The notes under the pieces were generated by a model. It was not told where the DNA came from and did not search any database. It was given only the letters and a program-made list of their open reading frames with translations. From assembly GCA_002005505.1 (NCBI GenBank), contig KV908659.1, positions 80,632 to 93,275 of the forward strand: a stretch of 12,644 nucleotides of DNA, read 5' to 3'. Positions 1 to 12,644 of this stretch are shown piece by piece. The DNA is from Botryococcus braunii. Taxonomy: Eukaryota; Chlorophyta; Trebouxiophyceae. The position numbers and the translations under genes were made by a program. Numbering within the stretch: position 1 is the stretch's first letter; each line of letters starts with the position of its first letter.

Positions 1-633
1 GAGCATGTATCTCACCAACTACGCTCTAGGGCACTTGGGAGGGAAGGCCATGGCCAAAGTGAGCTCCAGTGCACTTGGAAGGGTCCCAAAGCATGTGAAT
101 GCGTAAACACCGGCCAGTATGTTACTATGCATTAATGTATTAACATTATACTTGGCCAGCAGGTCTGCCAGGATTTGAGGAAACGTGCAAAGATGAAATG
201 TTTGAACCCTTTCTGTCTTGGGGCCGGGGGTGTTTGCTAGCAGGTGAAAATGCCTCATAACTTCATAAGCTTAAGGTTGATTGAGGCACCTCCATGCCGT
301 CTTCTATATTACCTAATACATACACCGAGACGGGAAGGCTTCGAGATCAAACGTGCTCACCAGGCCCTTCAGTCCAACGAAGTAACTGCTGCTCCAAAAT
401 TAAGGCGAGGAGCTTCTAAGCTTATGAATGAGCCATCGGAGAAAATTGTCGTTGCCCATTGAGCAGCATATATGCCTGCTTTCTGAAAGTGTTAGAAAAT
501 GTTCCTAGACAAAGCGTAAAGTGTGCATGACCCGGAACACTCGGGAGAAAGAGGAACAGGGATTACACCCCGTTCTAAACGTACATACACCCACCGCCTT
601 TCAACCCAGCATAACAAGAGGCCGCGAGGAACC
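1..633. other. No recognisable gene
   Basis: Ordinary-looking intergenic DNA. Short open frames on both strands (19-258 minus, 244-462 plus) show no family motif. A GGCCATGGCC palindrome lies near 47-56, between two loosely similar GCACTTGG boxes. Confidence 0.6.
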
Positions 634-666
634 ATGCTAAGCTTGCTAAATATGCTAAGCTTGCTA
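634..666. repeat. Two 15-bp direct repeats at 18-bp spacing
   Basis: ATGCTAAGCTTGCTA occurs at 634-648 and again at 652-666, identical, separated by AAT. It sits 36 bp upstream of a TATA-like site. Confidence 0.95.
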
Positions 667-702
667 CCCGCTCCCCCCAGGAGTCCTCGCGTCTGTCAAG
701 GA

Positions 703-710
703 TATATAAG
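703..710 (+). promoter_or_regulatory. TATA-box-like site TATATAAG
   Basis: A strong TATA consensus on the plus strand, with paired 15-bp repeats upstream and ATG codons 28-32 bp downstream of its end. If it is a promoter, its transcript would run rightwards from about 735. No recognisable gene follows: an open frame 738-899 (53 codons, Gly-rich because of a G-run) is too short to support. Confidence 0.25.
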
Positions 711-989
711 GCTCAGTGGAGCCACACAGGCTTAACCATGCATGCGCTCAGAGCAACACACTCCACCCAGGGCGGGGGGGGGGGCAACTTGGGGGCAGCC
801 GCATTGGAGGCTGGACTAATATATTCTTCACACACGCGAGGACCCTGCAAACCCCCCTGCAACGTGGCTGTCCCCGGTTTGTGGTATGCACGACGTTAGA
901 CTGCTTGGTCAGATAGGTTTCATGAAGGGTTAGGTAACTTTATGAAGGCGTTATAATACTGTTACAATTCAAGTCAGGAGTCAGGAAGT

Positions 990-1013
990 GTACATGGTCC
1001 GGACCATTTGTAC
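990..1013. repeat. Palindrome GTACA-TGGTCCGGACCA-TTGTAC
   Basis: The inner 14 bp (ATGGTCC/GGACCAT, 994-1007) is a perfect palindrome. GTACA and TGTAC extend the pairing with a single bulged T. Confidence 0.85.
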
Positions 1014-1037
1014 CCAAGGGTTTCTTACAAAAGGGCC

Positions 1038-1051
1038 TTTAAACGTTTAAA
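1038..1051. repeat. Perfect 14-bp palindrome TTTAAACGTTTAAA
   Basis: Self-complementary over its full length, 24 bp beyond the preceding palindrome. Confidence 0.85.
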
Positions 1052-1913
1052 TTTACTCTGCCTATGACTCCTTGCCGCTTTAAGACAAGGGAAGGTAACT
1101 ATTTATACGTAAATGGCGCGCTTACTAAGGCTATAGAAAGTTTGGAAGTATTCAAGACAACACGGAACAGTTCTGATTGTTACTCACATGTGCATGCCCA
1201 TTGTGTGGCCCATCATCAAGATGCACTATCTAGTTAGATAGGTTATCGCACCTAGCTTTGGTTTAGCATTAAGAGTGAAGCCTATCCTAACCACACACCA
1301 TAAATCCGCCATGCGGGTTACGCGGTATCCAGGGGCCAGATAGTAAAGGTAGCAGTGAAAAGCTCCAGACATGTGGAGGGACATTAAAGTTTATACTTCC
1401 ATCAATCGTTCTCCGTCAGTGCTCCGGTGTCACCAAATCTTATTCAAACCTGAACTGGGTTAGCAATCGGTAGACTCTATAGAAATGTACGTTTCCCACC
1501 TCAGCAATATGTGAAACACGTATTTGACATGCGGGGCCTCAGTGCAGCATACATATGGCAGACTGCAACTACACATAGATCAGCAGACCAACCTCAGTAA
1601 AACTTACTATCCTTTTTAGGATATCAACCATGTTACACGAACACCCCTGTCTTGCCTTTAGTACATAAATATCAATTCGATCCTCAAATACATACCTGCA
1701 TGTACATGTGTGCCTACGATTCCCAATCACCGCATTGATTACCAATCAATGTCAACCTAGATCTGGAACCTGCCTGCCCGTTTCTGAATGCAGTTGTGAA
1801 AGGGCCTAACCGTCTCGGAAAGGAACTCCCTGGAACTCCTGTCTAGGGTTGCTAAAAAAGTCGGGTCCCTTCTTGATCAGAAAATGGTCATGACTGTCAG
1901 AGAAAACTGAGCT

Positions 1914-2005
1914 GTGCTGTGCAGAGCATTCGATTCGCAGCTCTCAAGTGCAACGTTCTGTGCTGGGCAGAGCATTAACTTCGCAGCTTTCAATTGCAAG
2001 AAGGT
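1914..2005. repeat. Imperfect tandem repeat, two 46-bp units
   Basis: Unit 1 (1914-1959) and unit 2 (1960-2005) share GTGCTG, GGCAGAGCATT or a near version, TTCGCAGCT and TCAA-TGCAA, with several substitutions. It looks like an old duplication. Confidence 0.8.
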
Positions 2006-2179
2006 TGCGCTGACCCTGAAAAGGATGTAATTACAGTTACCCGTTAGCTTTTGGCATTAAGCCTGGCGACCCTTGATTTTGCCCTCCTGGGCTCCTGTGG
2101 GCTCCTGCCCTCCTGTGGCCCTTGATAGAAAAGAGAGACAGAGAGCCCATGGTCCCCAAAGAAACTTGCAGAGCGGGGG

Positions 2180-2212
2180 AAAAAAAAAAAAAAAAAAAAA
2201 AGGGGGGGGGGG
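2180..2212. repeat. Homopolymer pair A22G11
   Basis: Twenty-two A then eleven G, preceded by five G, downstream of the amylase stop. In the transcript direction this would read C then U. No target-site duplication was seen, so it is not a retroposon tail. Confidence 0.9.
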
Positions 2213-2251
2213 CAAAAGAACATGATAACTAATATACTCAATTTTACTACA

Positions 2252-2256
2252 TTTAC
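2252..2256 (-). terminator. Candidate TGTAA polyadenylation signal
   Basis: On the sense strand of the amylase, TGTAA lies about 180 nt after the stop. UGUAA is the usual poly(A) signal of chlorophyte algae, and no AATAAA is present in this stretch. A 5-base motif is weak evidence. Confidence 0.3.
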
Positions 2257-2436
2257 AGTGCACCTTCCTTCCTATAGAGCAATGCCGCTTGATGCATAGC
2301 AGTGCCCTACAAGTATCATTTTGTAGAGTAAAAAATTCTCCCACGCCTGGTATGTGCTGCAATCCTATGTACTGTAAAACATTGTAATGTGAACAATACC
2401 CTTGTGGGCAACACAATCGCAAAGAATACATGTATG

Positions 2437-7639
<5,203 letters not shown>

Positions 7640-8280
7640 CTGTGGCCTATAAGAGTCCCCAAGCCGATATTTCACTTAAGCCAGAGTACATAAAACCGCA
7701 AGATTAAGCAATTGTCAAGTATCTTCCAAAAATTGCCTGCGTCTCAACCCTTGCCATGTGACGTCAACTGTTGGCTTATTCCCACTAGAAAATCCAGTGT
7801 ACAACCAACACTTGAAACTTTTAAGACACAGCCAATGTCATCATTTACCAAAATCCATGACAAAAATGACTTCTAATCAAGTATGCAGCACGATGTTAAC
7901 AACTGCAAGATCGTGCTTGCCGACAAACGAGAATGTACCTTACAACACGGACATGGCTCGTTCTCATAACGTTTGGAGCCTCCATAGCAGGTAAGCACTA
8001 ACAGGTGACCAATAACACGCGGCATGTTGCCTTCACCGTGGCATTTCTAAGAAACCGACCGGTCTTGTTGAAGTCGTCCCCGTGCAAGCAAAGGCTGTTC
8101 CCGCTTGAAAAACACATTATGCATATAACATTAAGAACTGACAGGTCTCCGGAAATATAGATTCTTGCTTTGAAATAAGTGCGCCACAACTGCTGATCGC
8201 CGCTCGCAGTACAACGCCTGTACAAGACACTGGAACCGATGTCTAGATCCTGAACAAGGAGGTACGCATTAGTGCCATCA
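7640..8280 (-). other. Region upstream of the amylase exons, no confident exon
   Basis: AMY3 homologues would have CBM45 starch-binding modules and a transit peptide further 5'. I searched the sense strand here for such motifs and found none I can defend. A short frame beginning near 8026 (MPRVIGHLL) reaches YENEPCPCCK at 7939 before GTACAT, a usable donor. It could be an exon of unknown content. Confidence 0.4.
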
Positions 8281-8300
8281 CCAGTCGCCCCGCCCCCCCA

Positions 8301-8336
8301 CCCCCCCCCCCCCCCCCCCCCCCCCCCCAAAAAAAA
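8301..8336. repeat. Homopolymer pair C28A8
   Basis: Twenty-eight C followed by eight A, with further C-runs just before it. The same C-then-A order is seen in both copies of the intron 11 duplication. Confidence 0.92.
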
Positions 8337-8462
8337 CTACCAAACAAAGGGGGGAACAACCAACCAGACACAAAACAAACAGGGCGGCCATAGGCGGCCC
8401 AACGCAAATCCCCGCCCCCCGCCCCGCCCCCTCTTCCTACTTTCTCTCTCACACATACTCAC

Positions 8463-9304
<842 letters not shown>

Positions 9305-9645
9305 TCTTCCCCCCTCCACCCGCCCTCCCCCAAGGGGAATCCCCTCTCCCTCGCTGTCTACCCCACCCCCCGCCTCTCTCTAGAGATCTCTCCATCTTTT
9401 CCCTCTCGTTCTCTCTCTTGGCAGGCCTGTCCTCTCCATTTAAATTCTTTTCCTCGTCCCGCGCCCTCACTCTCCCTCCATCACCTTTGTTTCCCTCCCC
9501 TTCACCTTCTCCTTGCCCTCCTGCCCTTCGTCCTGTCTTTTACACCTCCTCTTTAGTCTCCTCATCCTACTCCAGCTTTAAAGTCCTTTCTTTACGAAAT
9601 TAAAGGAACTGGAGGCTGGACCAGGATGTAACATGACAATTATGC
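9305..9645. other. Pyrimidine-rich flank, no gene
   Basis: C/T-rich sequence continues to about 9570 without a simple repeat period, then ordinary sequence. No coding signal is seen on either strand. Confidence 0.7.
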
Positions 9646-9671
9646 CATAGGGAATATGCATATTCCCTATG
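9646..9671. repeat. Perfect 26-bp palindrome
   Basis: CATAGGGAATATG (9646-9658) is followed immediately by its reverse complement CATATTCCCTATG (9659-9671), with no spacer. The pairing stops at 9645/9672. Confidence 0.95.
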
Positions 9672-9707
9672 CGTTTCTGAATTTCCTTATGGGTTTCTGA
9701 ATTTTCC
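9671..9707. repeat. Short tandem repeat, period about 20 bp
   Basis: GTTTCTGAATTTCC at about 9673 is repeated as GTTTCTGAATTTTCC at about 9693, directly against the palindrome. Confidence 0.75.
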
Positions 9708-9758
9708 ACACGCAGGCAGCAGTTTCAGCTGACCTCGGACCTGTACGAAATGGAGAAG

Positions 9759-9822
9759 ACATGGAAGGGAGACCTAACGGCGAAGAGTGAACATGGAAGG
9801 GAGATCTAACGGCGAAGGAAAG
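9759..9822. repeat. Two tandem 32-bp units
   Basis: ACATGGAAGGGAGA then C/T CTAACGGCGAA occurs at 9759 and at 9791. The last few bases of the unit diverge. A separate pair, GGTATACATGTA, occurs at 9898-9909 and 9934-9945. Confidence 0.85.
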
Positions 9823-10803
<981 letters not shown>

Positions 10804-10892
10804 TCATAGCTGGTACCGAAATGCTTGCAAGCAATTTGTTTCCCGGGTCTGGAGCGCCTCTAACAAATGTGGGGTCTTCAGCAGTTGTGTAC

Positions 10893-11033
10893 TCTGAACC
10901 CCTCGTATTGCAATTGTAGTCCAATCGTATCTGAACCCCTCGTATTGCAATCGTATTGCATTTGCAAGTAGCTACTTGTATCGTGACTCCTGCTAGCAAT
11001 ACTCGAAGCGCGCTATAGCAATACTCGCAGCGC
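10893..11033. repeat. Cluster of short tandem duplications
   Basis: TCTGAACCCCTCGTATTG plus CAAT occurs at 10893-10914 and 10930-10951 (period 37). AGCAATACTCGAAGCGC at 10995-11011 recurs as AGCAATACTCGCAGCGC at 11017-11033 (period 22). Confidence 0.9.
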
Positions 11034-12156
11034 AACGAAGCGCATGTACTCGTGCTCCTTGACAACCTCATACGGGTTCTTGCATTAATGTTGACTGCAC
11101 ATTCCTTGGAGGCTGATTGTATGGAATCCACTAAGTTTGGGGGGGGGCGGGGGACCATTCAAGTCCTCCAGCCATACTATTTTCTTTTAATAAGGGGTCA
11201 TACCTACTACCTTGTCATATGTACAGAAACCCATCACTTATTTTATGTGCGAGAGTGCTGCGGCAGCTGCTGCTTCGGATGTAAATTATCAACATTTAGA
11301 AGAAAGAGTGAAGCCTATCCTAACCGCATCCATTTGTGGATGACGGTTGGCACATGTGACACATGTGTGACCTGCAGGAGATCCGGCCGGGCGCTGCAAA
11401 ACTTGGTTTGCAACCCCTTCGATATAGATTACTACATGTGTTGGACACCTTGACTGCGACAACCTCGAGTTCTTGGAAAGTGCAAGACTATGTGTATAGC
11501 AAGTGTCAGTGCTCAGCAATCGACTGGGCCTACCCTGCAACTTTTTGGCGTTGGGCCAGAGAGAGCGATAACCACTGTTTACTTAGCATAACAATATGTA
11601 AATCTTGACACACACATATCAGGAATCATGTACAGTAATATAACAACACTTTAAATATATTATGTCATATGAACAGAATCACTGGGTCATTGGGACCCAG
11701 GTGTGCTTACATTAATGTTATGGAAGAGTGTGAGCGCACTTGAGGTTGTACCGCAGCCACTCACTCGGAACAGCAGCCGCAGCTTTTAAGCTTGAGATGT
11801 TCAGTGTAATGCTTTTCCATTGTGATTTTACCGTTAGCACACATCGCGTAGGGAACAGAGGCTATGTCATGCCAACTAGCTTGAAGATAGCCCCAGCGTC
11901 TGCTTCACATTACACAAACACACCACAGGGTTGTCTGCATGTACACGGGACGTTCTGGTGTGCGATGCTGGCCACATCTCACACCAGGAATCCCAACCCA
12001 ACTTCCGCACACAGGTACGGTCCAACAACAGTAGCACTGACAAAAATCCTTCACTGTAATTATTTCACCATTCCTGACCATACGAAAACATGGCATTATC
12101 AGAAGCGGGGGAAGCCAAATGGAAGACTGGACTCACCCCTACTGCACACCATTATG
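11034..12156. other. No recognisable gene; two chance-length open frames
   Basis: Plus-strand frames 11052-11453 (133 codons) and 11740-12219 (159 codons) are open but have no family motif, are rich in Cys or His in a random-looking way, and cross sequence with repeats. I do not call them genes. A 7-bp hairpin (CTGGGTC/GACCCAG, 11682-11700) and a 22-nt repeat copy (11304-11325) lie here. Confidence 0.5.
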
Positions 12157-12198
12157 GCTCCTCCTGGGGATGGCATGCATACTATTCCCAGGAGGAGC
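12157..12198. repeat. Inverted repeat, perfect 12-bp arms, 18-nt loop
   Basis: GCTCCTCCTGGG (12157-12168) pairs fully with CCCAGGAGGAGC (12187-12198). The loop contains ATGCAT. Confidence 0.92.
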
Positions 12199-12249
12199 GT
12201 ACTAGTCACACAATTTTGACTTGCTTACTTGCTTACATCACCAGGTTGG

Positions 12250-12307
12250 CCATGGGTTGGTGGGGGGGGGGGGCGGTTGGGGGGTAGTTGGATGCGGGGG
12301 TGGCGGA
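12250..12307 (+). repeat. G-rich tract with quadruplex potential
   Basis: An eleven-G run, a six-G run and a five-G run within about 50 bp on the plus strand, joined by short loops. Similar but shorter G-tracts occur near 770-795 and 11140-11155. Confidence 0.7.
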
Positions 12308-12408
12308 ATTCCTGTGATCACGATCACCTTCGAAGGCATGTGGATAGCAGGTTCTTGGGCATTTCATCTGAAACTCGGTCATCCGGCGCTGAGTTTTGCC
12401 CAGTAACT

Positions 12409-12501
12409 CTGGGATAGGCACCCACATTTTTCCCCATCCAACACACTTGCATAAGCACTTTATATGGTGCTTATCCGGTACCCCTGGGTTAGGCACCCAC
12501 A
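12409..12501. repeat. 75-bp-spaced direct repeats enclosing a hairpin
   Basis: CTGGGATAGGCACCCACA (12409-12426) recurs as CTGGGTTAGGCACCCACA (12484-12501), each followed by a T-run. Between them ATAAGCAC (12451-12458) pairs with GTGCTTAT (12467-12474) across an 8-nt loop. Confidence 0.88.
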
Positions 12502-12644
12502 CTTTTTTCCACTTTCAGAATTCTAGGCCTGTTCATGTGGTTACAGCGTCTTTATCCGTGGGCACTGCATCAGACCCATTCACTCACAGTACTGTGCTTT
12601 ACACGTACCTTCTCAATGACCATTGTCCTTGACACGTGTGCCGT

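Larger units (their letters stand above)
900..1913. other. No recognisable gene; two short palindromes
   Basis: No open frame longer than about 60 codons and no splice-compatible conserved motif was seen. It contains two short perfect palindromes (990-1013 and 1038-1051) and one copy of a 22-nt repeat (1271-1292) that recurs at 11304. Confidence 0.6.

Noticed and set aside
927..937. GGGTTAGG as telomeric repeat
   Set aside because: A single unit only, not an array.
1670..1690. TTCGATCC as a tRNA T-loop
   Set aside because: No matching acceptor, D or anticodon stems around it.
2180..2212. A22 run as the tail of a retroposed copy
   Set aside because: It is followed by an 11-G run, lacks a target-site duplication, and no processed gene copy precedes it.
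7939..8026. CPCCK-containing frame as a zinc-binding exon
   Set aside because: Only one short Cys cluster, no second ligand pair and no family recognised. Kept as a note in the 7640-8280 entry.

Overview
The window looks like nuclear DNA of a photosynthetic eukaryote of the green lineage, most likely a green alga. The one gene I can recognise encodes a plant-type (plastid AMY3-like) alpha-amylase. It is broken into many short exons by GT-AG introns that usually end in TGCAG. The rest is intergenic DNA rich in long dinucleotide repeats and homopolymer runs. I cannot name the species.

The amylase gene runs right to left on the minus strand, from about 7639 to the stop codon at 2439-2437. I rebuilt it from twelve exons. 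Exons 4 to 12 (6915 to 2437) join without a frame break into 388 residues that form a complete GH13 catalytic domain plus the C-terminal beta domain. All four GH13 signature regions are present: DAVLNH, RLDFVKG, VGEYW and ENHD. Exon 3 supplies the segment that leads into the conserved GFNWES start. Exons 1 and 2 are a less certain upstream helical linker. I found no starch-binding (CBM45) module, no transit peptide and no certain start codon, so the 5' end is open. Several introns are unusual. Intron 8 is GC-AG. Intron 7 is packed with (CU)n and (GU)n tracts. Introns 6 and 7 carry purine-rich and pyrimidine-rich tracts on either side of a 71-nt exon. Intron 11 holds a 135-bp tandem duplication.

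Left of the gene (1-2436) there is no recognisable coding sequence. There is a TATA-box-like site behind two 15-bp direct repeats, two perfect 14-bp palindromes, a 46-bp imperfect tandem repeat and an A22G11 run. Right of the gene (7640-12644) no coding exon can be supported. The region holds a C28A8 run, a compound CT/GT/GC/CA microsatellite block (about 8463-9304), a 26-bp perfect palindrome, a 290-bp CT tract (10514-10803), several short tandem duplications and four more inverted repeats.

No operon, mobile-element coding sequence, tRNA, rRNA or CRISPR array was seen. The most interesting signals are the intron architecture around exon 7 of the amylase and the recurring C-run/A-run junctions.
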